This document shows positions 1 through 8,548 of a stretch of 22,844 nucleotides of DNA, one piece after another. A program made the translations under genes and the position numbers. The DNA is taken from positions 15,776 through 38,619 of the forward strand of contig DKAT01000041.1 of the NCBI GenBank assembly GCA_002450905.1, in the 5' to 3' direction. The number at the start of each line of letters is the position of its first letter. Position 1 is the stretch's first letter. This DNA is from Spirochaetia bacterium UBA6919. GTDB taxonomy: Bacteria > Spirochaetota > UBA6919. The notes beneath the pieces were generated by a model. That model made no database searches. It was not told where the DNA came from and saw only the letters and a list, made by a program, of their open reading frames with translations.

Positions 1-1056
1 GGCAACTACAATACCTGGTGCCCCAATTGCTACAAGTTTAGAAAATAGGATTTTAGCCCCTAGTAATACTAATCCAGTTTTAATATAATATTCAGTCTGT
101 ACAGCAGGTTTCACCCATTCTGGAGTACCAACAGTGTTACTAATAATAAGACCGAAAATTATAGCCCATGCAGCATACCCAATACCATATTGTGCACTAA
201 ATACATGCTGAGATGCAATGAATGAAATAACAGCAAGAAGAAATACAAACCACCAACCTTTAAGAAATCCTGCAAATGAATGTCCCATTACAGCCATGCC
301 AATTGCAAAGAATATACCCATACCTACCATATGGACAATTAGTTGAAGCCATATATTATGGGGTTTAGTTGAAATTGTCCGTTTTTTTAATCCTTTGCTT
401 ATTTCTTTTCCTTTAGTAATGTATGCATCAATAGCAGCTTTTGCACTTACAATATTGGAATTGCTCGGATCAGCAAGAGCTTTTTTTTCTGCTTCCTTGG
501 CAACTTTATGTAATCTTTTTTTATCTTTGTTTGCTTGAGCCATTCTTTGTGCTGTTTTGTGATCTTTATTTCTTTTTGCTGCATCTTTTGAAAGAACTAT
601 AGATTCCCAGAACTTCCATCCACCCCAGGATTTTGGCTTGACTGTCCAATGGGCAATAGCTTTTCCTGTAGTGGAATTTTTAGCTTGAAACTTTCCAATT
701 TTACTTTTGATTTTATAATATTTTAAAGTACGAAACTTATTATTTTTAGTTTGTTCTTTTTTTAGTTCATCCTTTAATTTTGCGATTTCTTCTTTGGGTT
801 TTGCAGTATGAACAGTTTTTTTAACCACTTCTTTACCGTCATGTTTCTCGACTTTCTTTGTTACATACTTGTAGCTGGTTTGCATAGGCAGGTAGATAAT
901 TGCTCCAGCGGCGAGAATAATGAAACCCAACCAGATTGCCCACCAGTCTTCTTTCTTCCACATTTCTGACCATTCCCATTTTCCCTTATCAACAACAACT
1001 TCCCCTGGTTGACGTTCAATATCTTTTTCGATACTTACATCTTCACGGTCTTCCAT
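1..1056 (-). CDS. YeiH/PF03601-type membrane transporter, 3' part missing (runs off the window)
   Basis: The frame is open from an ATG at 1056 to the window edge (352 codons, no stop), preceded by AGGAG with good spacing. The N-terminus has a hydrophilic lead, then EDWWAIWLGF leading into a membrane helix (about residues 38-57). The same EDWWA.W motif opens the neighbouring transporter at 1729-3258. A long hydrophilic Lys/Ala/Glu-rich stretch follows (about residues 62-233), then hydrophobic helices from about 236. Residues 311-336, with TPEW and IKTGLVLLGAKI, match the PEWFIKTAIVVLG region of the neighbour, so the two are homologues. Family knowledge: PF03601 (YeiH) proteins are polytopic inner-membrane proteins annotated as putative sulfate exporters, and substrates are poorly established. 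The family signature SICG region lies outside the window. The big charged loop is unusual for the family. Family membership is fairly sure, the substrate is not. Confidence 0.8.
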   Translation of the reverse strand, partial: MEDREDVSIEKDIERQPGEVVVDKGKWEWSEMWKKEDWWAIWLGFIILAAGAIIYLPMQTSYKYVTKKVEKHDGKEVVKKTVHTAKPKEEIAKLKDELKKEQTKNNKFRTLKYYKIKSKIGKFQAKNSTTGKAIAHWTVKPKSWGGWKFWESIVLSKDAAKRNKDHKTAQRMAQANKDKKRLHKVAKEAEKKALADPSNSNIVSAKAAIDAYITKGKEISKGLKKRTISTKPHNIWLQLIVHMVGMGIFFAIGMAVMGHSFAGFLKGWWFVFLLAVISFIASQHVFSAQYGIGYAAWAIIFGLIISNTVGTPEWVKPAVQTEYYIKTGLVLLGAKILFSKLVAIGAPGIVVA

Positions 1057-1549
1057 AAATTTCTCCTATAATTTTTAATTATTTATAGCCACTTATAAAA
1101 CTATGATAAGTAGCAAACAAATTGATAAATGAAAGTTTTATTTTTATCATAAAAACTTCATTCTCCTTTAGTAAATGTCTAATAACCATTAAATTATTAG
1201 GTGTTGTACGAAAAATCATTGATTTTTGCATAACTAACAAAGGTTAATAAATATTATATAAAAAGACAAGTAAAATAAATTATTTATATTATATTTTTTA
1301 ATATTTTATGATTCATATAAAATAATATTTTTATATATTTTGTTTGAAAAGATAAATATATTCTGGATTAATAAATTTGTAATTCTTTAATATTAGTTAA
1401 CTTTATAAATAAATGTAATGATAATTACTTTATAAATATTAGTAAAAACAGTTATGTTTTTTTAGTATTAAAATAATATTTTTCAGATTTGTTTAAGGTG
1501 AGTAATTACCTCAGGGGCTTTAAAACTCCTGAGGTATTTTAGTTGAATA
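1057..1549. other. AT-rich intergenic gap between the two transporter units
   Basis: About 490 bases with no convincing gene. It holds the hairpin at 1507-1536 beside the small membrane protein gene, and a 7-bp dyad AAAAATC-ATT-GATTTTT at 1211-1227 about 155 bases before the start of the 1-1056 gene. The presence of a terminator and this distance suggest that the 1-1056 gene has its own promoter here, but I could not pick out convincing -35 and -10 boxes in such AT-rich DNA. Confidence 0.5.
1507..1536 (-). terminator. Hairpin terminator after the transporter/small-protein pair
   Basis: Inverted repeat TACCTCAGG (1507-1515) and CCTGAGGTA (1528-1536) with a 12-base loop; the stem can be extended inward by two pairs, one of them a wobble pair. 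It starts 14 bases beyond the stop codon of the small membrane protein. The T-tract on the minus strand is poor, so it may be a weak terminator or an mRNA 3'-end stabiliser. Confidence 0.55.
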
Positions 1550-1711
1550 TTAATGAGGTGCTTTCATTAGGAATCTGGTTACAATAACCAGAACAGCCAA
1601 TGCGACTACTCCAATTATTAAACTCCAGGATATGAGTTTCTTTTCAACAGGTGAAAGAGGTTCATATTCGGTATCCATTTTTTTTATCTCATCGGATAAT
1701 TTTTCAGCCAT
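1550..1711 (-). CDS. Small single-helix membrane protein (53 aa) beside a YeiH-type transporter
   Basis: ATG at 1711 with a strong AAGGAG seven to eight bases upstream; stop at 1550-1552. The protein has a charged, Lys/Glu-rich N-terminal half (MAEKLSDEIKKMDTEYEPLS, then PVEKK) and one hydrophobic helix at about residues 28-49, ending in MKAPH. It starts 17 bases after the stop of the transporter at 1729-3258, so the two are almost surely co-transcribed, and a hairpin closes the unit. I do not recognise a family. The context suggests an accessory subunit or small regulator of the transporter. The strong ribosome site, clean helix and tight spacing support a real gene. No function can be assigned from sequence alone. 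Confidence 0.75.
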   Translation of the reverse strand: MAEKLSDEIKKMDTEYEPLSPVEKKLISWSLIIGVVALAVLVIVTRFLMKAPH

Positions 1712-1728
1712 ATTGTCTCCTTAATTAA

Positions 1729-3258
1729 TTATTTAGGGTATACACCAGCAAAGAATAACCATGATATTAAAAGAGCTACCCAGATAATAAATCCAAATAG
1801 TCCAATAATATATACAATTGCTAGCCGTCCGATTCCTTCTTCCCAGAGCTTTTTAAAGTTAGATACTACACCAATTGAGAAGAATGTCAGCGCAAAGAAC
1901 ATTTTTCTGAATAAATCGGTTTCTTTGGCTCCCATTTTAGCCGCTTTCAAAGTTGCGACTGTCTCAGCTTCTTTTCCAGTAAGTGCAAATCCGACGATTA
2001 ACATTAAAGCAAATGTAAAGATATAACCCAGTACAAATTTTGGGAAACGATCCCATATTTCTGAACCACTAAACTTCTGACCTGATTTTTCTGTATCAAT
2101 TTTAGTTGACCAGATAATTGCCAGGATAGCAGCCCAAACACCAATAAAAATATCAATAAATACTTTGATATTTGTTGTAGTCAAGATAATTAACTGTTCT
2201 GACCATCCCTTGCCCTGTGCAGCATCACTTCCAAGTAAGAGAGATGCAGTTAGTTGTCCACTGGCTACTGCGGCACCATCTGTTTTTACAGCAAGCCCCA
2301 TCCATGCAGCAGCTACAAGGGGTTCATGTGAAAGAAAAGCTTTTGCAGCAAATGGAAGTACAATTAATTCCACTACAGCAAATACTACTACTAGAGATGA
2401 AACCATAATTGGGACAATGGGGCGTGCTCTGATAGCCCCACCCGTTGCAATAGCTGCTGAAACACCACAAATGGATATACCTGATGCCAAAGGTGCAGCC
2501 CATTCTTTACTAAACTTAAACCATTTTCTTGCAATATAATACACAACAGCCCAGTAAATTAAATATGCTTCAATTATAGCACATAGACCCCGGAAGATTA
2601 TATTGAAAGAAAGAGATAGAGATCCAGCCGCCTTTAAACCTACACCAATTCCCAGAACTACGATTGCAGTTTTGATAAACCATTCTGGTCTGGCTGCTTC
2701 GCTTAAATATTCTGCGAATTTAGGCATAAAATTACCAATAAAGAGCCCTACAAAGAGTGCTATGATTAAACCAGCATCAGCAGAAAGCATCAATTTCATC
2801 GCCCCTTCTGCAGCTGATTTTAGTGCACCTGGATCACTTTTTAAACCTGGATTAGCAGACAACACAGCTTTCTTGGCAGCACCCAAAGAATCTGCTGCTA
2901 TAAACGCATGATGTCCTATAAGATAACATAAGAAAGTAACGAAGTAGACTACTGTAAATCCTATTACAAACTTCTTGATATTTAAACCAAGAAACTTTGC
3001 TCCAACAGTTAATACAGCAGTATATGCAACGTAAGTTAGTAGGAGAGAAACAATACTATTTAGGGCACCTTTTTTAAAGGGTCCCATCGATTTACCGAAA
3101 TCTAGCCATACACTGGGTTTAATAACCCAACCCAGTAGGTCTACCTTTCCACCCGTAAGGAGAGGGGTCATCCCCAATATAAATATAAACAACCCAATCC
3201 ACACCGCCCACCAATCTTCTGTTTCCAGAAGACCTTTTTTAGACGATTCTGCCGACAT
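1729..3258 (-). CDS. YeiH/PF03601-type putative sulfate exporter family transporter
   Basis: Polytopic membrane protein of 509 residues. I place the start at the ATG at 3258 (MSAESSKKG) and not at the in-frame ATG 12 bases upstream, because GGAGG at 3264-3268 lies inside that longer version and is correctly spaced (5 bases) for 3258. Around ten hydrophobic segments are visible. The family signature SICGVSAAIA is at about 262-271, and the C-terminal ALTFFSIGVVSNFKKLWEEG at about 456-475 resembles the end of YeiH proteins. Typical family members are about 340-350 residues. The extra length here comes from an N-terminal helix with the EDWWAVW motif, a region to about residue 160 including an Ala/Lys-rich loop (126-155), and a loop at 385-400. 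Family knowledge calls these sulfate exporters, but the true substrate is uncertain. It is first in a two-gene unit with the 53-residue membrane protein. Confidence 0.88.
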   Translation of the reverse strand: MSAESSKKGLLETEDWWAVWIGLFIFILGMTPLLTGGKVDLLGWVIKPSVWLDFGKSMGPFKKGALNSIVSLLLTYVAYTAVLTVGAKFLGLNIKKFVIGFTVVYFVTFLCYLIGHHAFIAADSLGAAKKAVLSANPGLKSDPGALKSAAEGAMKLMLSADAGLIIALFVGLFIGNFMPKFAEYLSEAARPEWFIKTAIVVLGIGVGLKAAGSLSLSFNIIFRGLCAIIEAYLIYWAVVYYIARKWFKFSKEWAAPLASGISICGVSAAIATGGAIRARPIVPIMVSSLVVVFAVVELIVLPFAAKAFLSHEPLVAAAWMGLAVKTDGAAVASGQLTASLLLGSDAAQGKGWSEQLIILTTTNIKVFIDIFIGVWAAILAIIWSTKIDTEKSGQKFSGSEIWDRFPKFVLGYIFTFALMLIVGFALTGKEAETVATLKAAKMGAKETDLFRKMFFALTFFSIGVVSNFKKLWEEGIGRLAIVYIIGLFGFIIWVALLISWLFFAGVYPK

Positions 3259-3413
3259 AAATTCCTCCATATATTTTTTTATAAGTTATAAATGATTTAC
3301 AGAGTAGTAGTTCACAGCTTATATTAAATAAATTTGAGGTGTTATATCTCAAGTTATTTAAAGTTGATTTTCGATAAACTATCTATTCTATAGTACTCTA
3401 TAACTTAGGAAAA

Positions 3414-3444
3414 TGTATAGAAGGATGTATTATCATTTTGTCAA
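3414..3444 (-). promoter_or_regulatory. Possible sigma70-type promoter for the transporter unit
   Basis: Read on the minus strand, a perfect TTGACA (3439-3444) is followed after 19 bases by TATACA (3414-3419), or after 17 bases by the poorer TCTATA. It would give a leader of about 150 bases before the start at 3258. Hexamers like these occur by chance in AT-rich DNA, so this is only a candidate. Confidence 0.3.
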
Positions 3445-3984
3445 ACTTGTTAAAGGTAATCACGGTTTTAAAAAATGACAAGAAAAAAAACATTCTAAGT
3501 TTAAACTATTTATTAGCTAAAGATTTGTAAATGATTTATTTTACTTCCACAGGTGGAATAGGATTTTGAAACTTTGATATATTACTTTGAATCATCTATA
3601 AGGGGGTTGATATATTTAATATTTATAATAGATCATATTCTTAAGGAATATTGACTGTTGATTATTAAATTAGTTTATGTTTTCATTATTATCAGATTTT
3701 AAAGTACTGGAGAATCCTTTTGGGATAATGTTTGAAATTATTCGATACTAATAATCCATAATTTGCAGGCATTCAACATTGTTTGAATGATCACATCATA
3801 GCAATTGAGTGTTCCTGGATATCAAATAATAAAAGTTCATTTTAAAATAAAATTGAAGATTCGAGGATAAGAACATCTTCTTTTGTAATCTTGTATAATT
3901 AATAACCTTATTTTCAAAAAATAATTGATTAATTTATTATTTATATTTAAATTTAATTTGAATGTTATTCATTAATAAAAGATA

Positions 3985-4001
3985 TAGTGATTAATTCACT
4001 A
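3985..4001. promoter_or_regulatory. Dyad upstream of the transglutaminase lipoprotein gene, possible operator
   Basis: Perfect 6-bp inverted repeat TAGTGA-TTAAT-TCACTA centred about 69 bases before the ATG at 4062. Position and symmetry fit a repressor or activator site. No partner is known. Confidence 0.3.
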
Positions 4002-4061
4002 CAGAGCCATAAAAAATATCAAAATAATATAGATATCATAGCTATTAAAGGATCTTAAAAT

Positions 4062-5099
4062 ATGAAAATCATCGTCTCTATTTTATCATTAATTCTGACA
4101 TTATCTTACTGCAGTAAAAATAGTAATAATAAGCAGTCTTCAAAAATAAATGACATAAAATCCAAGTCTCAAATCGCTCTTTCTTCCTTACCTAAAAACA
4201 GACAAATTAGCCTAACTTATCAATTTACAATAAATAATATCCCCAAAAATATAAAAACTGCTTATGCTTGGGTACCTGTTCCTATGAAGACAAAATACCA
4301 GAAATTATATTCATTTAAATTGCATAACAATCTGCCATATAAATTATTAAAAGAAAATAAATACAAAAACCATTTCCTGAAAATAGATCTAACTAATTCC
4401 CTCAATAAAACATCTAAAAATAAAACAATTAAAATTACATTTGAAGTTAACCGGAAATCTTACAACACATTAGACAACTCAACACCGTTGAAACCCTTAC
4501 CTCAACAAGAACTACAAACATATCTTCTCCCAAATAAATTGATACCAATTTCTGGTAAAATTTATACCGAAGCTCAGAAAGTCACTAAGAATGCTAATGA
4601 TACACTATCTAAAGCAAAACTCCTTTACTATAATGTCATAAACACAATGGTATACAATAAAACAGGTACAGGATGGGGAAAGGGTGATGCAAACTATGCC
4701 TGTGATATTAGAAAAGGGAATTGTACTGATTTTCATTCATTATTTATTGGTCATGCACGTTCTCTAAAAATTCCTTCAAGATTTATAATTGGGTTTCCAC
4801 TTGATGAAAAAAAATCAATGGACGTTATACCCGGTTATCATTGCTGGACTGAATTTTATGTAGATAATAAGGGTTGGGTTCCTATCGATGCCTCTGAAGC
4901 ATATAAACATCCTGAAAAAAGAGAAATGTTTTTTGGTGGTCTGGATGCAAATAGAATCCAATTTACTATGGGCAGAGATATTGAACTACCTGAATCAGAA
5001 GCTGAACCGCTGAACTATATTATATATCCTCATGTGGAAATAAATAATAAAATACATACCAAATTAACACATTATTTCTCATATAAAGAAAAAATATAA
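4062..5099 (+). CDS. Transglutaminase-like-domain lipoprotein
   Basis: 345 residues. The N-terminus is a lipoprotein signal: a hydrophobic run followed by LSYC with the lipidated Cys at 17, then a Ser/Asn/Lys-rich tether. The C-terminal half is a transglutaminase-like core, with the expected catalytic triad visible as Cys221 (GNCTDFHSLF), His260 (GYHCWTEFYV) and Asp276 (PIDASEA), in the usual order and spacing. Residues about 50-160 form a beta-rich region of the kind that often precedes this core. Proteins of this type are cysteine-peptidase-fold enzymes or binding proteins; the reaction here is unknown. AAAGG about ten bases before the ATG supports the start. The gene stands alone between a long upstream gap and a convergent neighbour. 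Location is probably periplasmic, anchored to the inner or outer membrane. Confidence 0.85.
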   Translation: MKIIVSILSLILTLSYCSKNSNNKQSSKINDIKSKSQIALSSLPKNRQISLTYQFTINNIPKNIKTAYAWVPVPMKTKYQKLYSFKLHNNLPYKLLKENKYKNHFLKIDLTNSLNKTSKNKTIKITFEVNRKSYNTLDNSTPLKPLPQQELQTYLLPNKLIPISGKIYTEAQKVTKNANDTLSKAKLLYYNVINTMVYNKTGTGWGKGDANYACDIRKGNCTDFHSLFIGHARSLKIPSRFIIGFPLDEKKSMDVIPGYHCWTEFYVDNKGWVPIDASEAYKHPEKREMFFGGLDANRIQFTMGRDIELPESEAEPLNYIIYPHVEINNKIHTKLTHYFSYKEKI

Positions 5100-5270
5100 A
5101 TAAAATCAATTTGGTATAGATGATTTATAGAATTATTAATAGGTCAGGTTGATCACAGACTTTTTAGATTAAAATTAAATCGCAGGACATGTCTTGTATT
5201 AAATAGTATTTTTCCCATGATTTTCCCATCATTCTCCCATGCAAGTGCAATTTTTTGTATTTATAAAATC

Positions 5271-5299
5271 AGGCTCATTTATTATTCCACAATGAGCCT
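5271..5299. terminator. Bidirectional hairpin between convergent genes
   Basis: Perfect 9-bp inverted repeat AGGCTCATT (5271-5279) and AATGAGCCT (5291-5299) with an 11-base loop. It lies between the plus-strand lipoprotein gene and the minus-strand barrel-like gene. On the minus strand it is followed by a T-rich run (GATTTTAT), which suits transcripts coming from 6002; it may serve both. Confidence 0.7.
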
Positions 5300-5324
5300 C
5301 AATTAAATTTAAATTACATTTAAC

Positions 5325-6002
5325 TTAAAATGCTACACCTAAGCTTATTATTGAACCTAGCCATGGAAATTTTTGAATTGTAGATATGGTTATACTTTTC
5401 CCATTCGAAGTTGTAACAGTACCAGTACCTGTTCCAGACATATATCCAGCCTCAATTCCTATTCCTAAAGTAAGATAATTAAAAAGAATCCAACGCACCC
5501 CCAGATCAATAGTAAACCCGCTATAATTATATTCTATATTACCAGATGCTGAAGACCCAGAAGTAGATAATTTAAGTTTTCCAAAAAGAGCATTAGCCCC
5601 AATAAAAAATCCATTCAAACCTGTCTTGCCAAAAAAATAACGTAATCCAATAGTTCCAGCTGTTCCACCTACATCTACACCGGAAAGATCCAAGAGAGAA
5701 TTAATGATAGGAGTTTTTGAATGAAATACTATTTTCCCTCTAATAGCTAATCCATTGAGAAAACCAATTGTACCACCAAAATTCCAATCAAGATCAATTG
5801 ATGGGCCAAATCCAACAAGATAACTTCCACCATTCAATTCAAGTGAAGCATATTTAATCGAACTTTTTTTTGAGGTATTTTCTTTTTTTTCTCCTGATTG
5901 ATTATTATTAACTAAGAAATTTGTATTTTCTACAGAAAACACATCAAAGCTTGTCAATGAGATAACCATCAACATCGAGAAAATCAAAATTTTATTCAAC
6001 AT
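5325..6002 (-). CDS. Small outer-membrane beta-barrel-like protein, function unknown
   Basis: 225 residues. A cleavable signal peptide is visible: Lys4, then a hydrophobic run to about residue 20 and a polar cleavage region near FSVEN. A short Lys/Ser/Asn-rich stretch follows. The remainder is made of alternating polar and hydrophobic strands separated by Gly/Ser/Thr turns, with no membrane helix, and the protein ends in GVAF. A terminal Phe is the usual last residue of BAM-inserted outer-membrane barrels. Length suits an 8-stranded barrel. I do not recognise a specific family. AAGGAG ten to eleven bases before the ATG supports the start. It lies 124 bases downstream of ruvX on the same strand, so it may be transcribed separately. 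An outer-membrane location is inference from composition. Confidence 0.7.
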   Translation of the reverse strand: MLNKILIFSMLMVISLTSFDVFSVENTNFLVNNNQSGEKKENTSKKSSIKYASLELNGGSYLVGFGPSIDLDWNFGGTIGFLNGLAIRGKIVFHSKTPIINSLLDLSGVDVGGTAGTIGLRYFFGKTGLNGFFIGANALFGKLKLSTSGSSASGNIEYNYSGFTIDLGVRWILFNYLTLGIGIEAGYMSGTGTGTVTTSNGKSITISTIQKFPWLGSIISLGVAF

Positions 6003-6126
6003 AAATATTTTACTCCTTAATATATTATAAATTTATGATAGATAATTAAACTACAAAAATATATTAAGTCAAATAAAAAATTATTTTATAATTTATATAT
6101 CATTTTATAAGTTATTAAAAACATCT

Positions 6127-6540
6127 TCAATTAATTAAAGAATCCAGGTAATTTTGTAAAACGATCTGAGCTGATAGACTATCCTTCAATTCTTTTTGTT
6201 TTTTTCTATTTATTCCGCTCTCCATAAGGATATTTTCAGCTGCATATGTGGATAATCTCTCATCATATAATAAAACAGGAATATCAAGAAGTTCTTGTAG
6301 CTTATCACAAAAACGTCTCACTTCCAATGATTTTTGAGTTTCCTGTCCATTCAGGCTAAGGGGGAGACCAATAATAATTTTCTCACAATCATTCATCTCA
6401 ATAAGATCTTTTATCTTCTTAAGTATGTTCCCCTTTTTTACCGAGATATATGGCATAACACTTGCTATAATATGCTTAGGATCACTGAGTGCTACACCAA
6501 TACGTACATGTCCATAGTCTAAGCAGAGAATACGTCCCAT
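6127..6540 (-). CDS. ruvX: RuvX/YqgF-type nuclease (putative pre-16S rRNA processing, Holliday-junction-resolvase fold)
   Basis: 137 residues, the family's usual length. The RNase H-like core is recognisable from LCLDYGHVRIGVALSD with Asp8, IIGLPLSLNGQE at about 57-67, the YDERLST motif (Asp93-Glu94) and KDSLSAQIVLQNYL with Asp120. These give the acidic residues expected for metal-dependent nuclease activity. In E. coli YqgF takes part in maturing the 5' end of 16S rRNA; recombination roles have also been proposed. The ATG at 6540 is preceded by AGAGGGA. It is divergent from the sensor kinase gene across a 142-base gap. Nothing is missing or odd. Confidence 0.92.
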   Translation of the reverse strand: MGRILCLDYGHVRIGVALSDPKHIIASVMPYISVKKGNILKKIKDLIEMNDCEKIIIGLPLSLNGQETQKSLEVRRFCDKLQELLDIPVLLYDERLSTYAAENILMESGINRKKQKELKDSLSAQIVLQNYLDSLIN

Positions 6541-6682
6541 GAATCCCTCTGTGATTCGAAGTTTTTATTGATATTCATCAATTATTTCTTATACCTATAA
6601 AAATTATAATAAAAATAATAAATTTTACTTGACCTGATAAAGGAAATTCAATTAACTTAATAATATTAACAAGGGACATCAA

Positions 6683-8548
6683 ATGGCAAAGCGTTTATCA
6701 TTTTATATCAGTCTTATCTCTGCAGTGGTATTTATCATTGTAACCAGCATTTATTATTATCAAACCAAGAATATATTTTTCCAGGAAATCTATGCAAGAG
6801 GTCAAATCATTGTTCAGGAAAATAAAAAATCTATTTCTAATTTTTTTTATAATCTCAGAAATATTTCCTACACAATCTACCAGGATGAGAGCATCAAAAA
6901 ATATTTATTAGGCCATAAAGAAATACAAAATACCCTTGAAAAGCGGTTTTTAGAGATCCAAAAAAATGTTAGAACAATTCAGGCAATCCGTATTCTTGAT
7001 AGCCAGGGGAACATTGTGGTATTCGTAAAGGAGAGGATAATACTGAGTTCTAAAGAAAATTACAAGCCTATTTCTTTGATCAATAAAAAGTTCGTAGAGG
7101 ATGCCATGGTTGTCGATAACGGATATACCTTGCTGACTAATTTTGAACGAGGAAAACTACCCAATGATAAGAATTTTTGCCCTTCCATGATCCGAACGAT
7201 AACTCCGTACTATCATAAATCTGTACTCATAGGGTTTCTTGTCGTTAATTTCTGGGGAAATTCCATCGAATCAAAAATTTGTAAGCTATTTAAAAATGAT
7301 AAGGGCATATCATTTCTTATTGAATTTAACAATAATGACAAGGAGAGGGATGGGATATTTGTTTTCCATAAAAATAAAAAATATGAATTTGCAAATCAGT
7401 TTGGTACTCAGTATCGGTTTTCGAATGTTTATAACACAAAAATTAGTGATTTTATAAGGAATAACGAATCAGGGAATTTAAAATTACCTGACTCAAATAG
7501 CCATCTCATTTTCTCTACTATATATCCTTATGAAAATAGAGATCAGTTATTTAAAATTGCTACCATTTTACATAGTGATTATATTTATAAAAATCTTGAT
7601 GTGCTAAAAAAAAATCTTTTCTACACAATGATATTTGCAATTATAATAAGTATCATTACAGGAATAGCTTTTTCCAGACGAATTGTTAAGCCATTTGATA
7701 AAATAAAGGAATCATTAAATCATTACGGACAGGGTGAATTAGATTATAATTTTAAGATAGAAGGAGATTTTCAGGTACGTGAAATTGCTGATAATATTCA
7801 AAATATGGCTACATCCCTGAAAAAATACATCCAGGAGCTTTCAATTTCCCGTAAGAACCTGGAAAAAATGGATCGTATTTACTCCCTTGCTATTCTCTCT
7901 GCTGGTTTATCCCATGAATTAAATACTCCACTTAACTCAATCATACTCTTATCAAAAATGCTTTATAATGACTCGGAAGAAACAAAGAAGGACGATTTAA
8001 TAATTATTAAAGAGCAGGCTGAAAGGTGTGTTCGGATACTAGATAACTTAAAATCTCTCACCCCATTTTGGAGGATCGGAAATGATTCCAATAATACCAA
8101 TCTCAAAGAAACTATTCTAAAATTAAAACCTCTTTTTGAGCTAACTGGTAAGAAAGCTAACATATTTTATGACTTGGATGACTGTTCTATTAATGTAAAT
8201 CAAGTTCACTTTGAACAAATTATTCTTAATCTTGTTTTAAACGCTCTGGATGCTTGTGATGATAATGGAAGCATTAAAATAGTCCTTAGAAACAAGGATA
8301 ACGAAGTTATGCTTAAAATAATTGATAATGGAACAGGTATATCACAGGAAATGTTACCGATGATATGTGATCCATTCTTTAGCACAAAACTACCACATAA
8401 AGGAATGGGTCTTGGTCTCTCAATTGTAAAAAATCTTATTTCCCAATACAATGGTACACTTGATTTCTCCCAAAATATCGAAAATGGTGTTACTGTCACA
8501 GTATCTTTTAAGGATCATAAATATGAAAATTATGCTTATAGAGGATGA
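6683..8548 (+). CDS. Membrane sensor histidine kinase, partner of the sigma54 activator
   Basis: 621 residues. Helix 1 is at about 7-25 and helix 2 at about 311-330, enclosing an extracytoplasmic sensing region of roughly 280 residues whose size is compatible with a Cache-type fold, though I cannot confirm that. A HAMP-like linker follows (332-385), then the dimerisation domain with phospho-acceptor His411 in AGLSHELNTPLNS. The ATPase part shows the N box NLVLNALDA (516-524), DNGTGIS (548-554), DPFFSTK (563-569) and GMGLGLS (574-580). All catalytic motifs are intact. The overall plan is that of NtrB-like kinases that pair with NtrC-type activators. AAGGGA precedes the ATG. Its end overlaps the regulator gene by 26 bases, so the two are translated together. 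The signal is unknown; the downstream DsrE genes hint at a sulfur or redox cue, which is inference. Confidence 0.92.
   Translation: MAKRLSFYISLISAVVFIIVTSIYYYQTKNIFFQEIYARGQIIVQENKKSISNFFYNLRNISYTIYQDESIKKYLLGHKEIQNTLEKRFLEIQKNVRTIQAIRILDSQGNIVVFVKERIILSSKENYKPISLINKKFVEDAMVVDNGYTLLTNFERGKLPNDKNFCPSMIRTITPYYHKSVLIGFLVVNFWGNSIESKICKLFKNDKGISFLIEFNNNDKERDGIFVFHKNKKYEFANQFGTQYRFSNVYNTKISDFIRNNESGNLKLPDSNSHLIFSTIYPYENRDQLFKIATILHSDYIYKNLDVLKKNLFYTMIFAIIISIITGIAFSRRIVKPFDKIKESLNHYGQGELDYNFKIEGDFQVREIADNIQNMATSLKKYIQELSISRKNLEKMDRIYSLAILSAGLSHELNTPLNSIILLSKMLYNDSEETKKDDLIIIKEQAERCVRILDNLKSLTPFWRIGNDSNNTNLKETILKLKPLFELTGKKANIFYDLDDCSINVNQVHFEQIILNLVLNALDACDDNGSIKIVLRNKDNEVMLKIIDNGTGISQEMLPMICDPFFSTKLPHKGMGLGLSIVKNLISQYNGTLDFSQNIENGVTVTVSFKDHKYENYAYRG

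Larger units (their letters stand above)
3259..4061. other. Gene-free AT-rich intergenic region between divergent genes
   Basis: About 800 bases upstream of both the transporter (minus) and the transglutaminase lipoprotein (plus). No gene longer than about 21 codons is supported. It contains two perfect short dyads, TTCCAC-AG-GTGGAA at 3545-3558 and TAGTGA-TTAAT-TCACTA at 3985-4001, which could be protein-binding sites, and a possible minus-strand promoter at 3414-3444. Its length is unusual beside the otherwise compact genes. Confidence 0.5.

Noticed and set aside
2165..2911. Plus-strand ORFs of 63-124 codons opposite the transporter gene
   Set aside because: They are antisense shadows of a clear membrane-protein gene, with no ribosome site or recognisable domain.
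3413..3478. 21-codon plus-strand ORF with AGG before its ATG
   Set aside because: Too short, no partner, and in a region that otherwise looks non-coding.
3800..3818. Minus-strand sigma54-like sequence (AGGAACACTCAATTGCT)
   Set aside because: The GG-to-GC distance is 11 bases, not 10, and the site is over 500 bases from the transporter start.
8451..8522. Longer start for the response regulator
   Set aside because: The added 24 residues are out-of-frame kinase sequence and not receiver-like; AAGGA is correctly placed for 8523.
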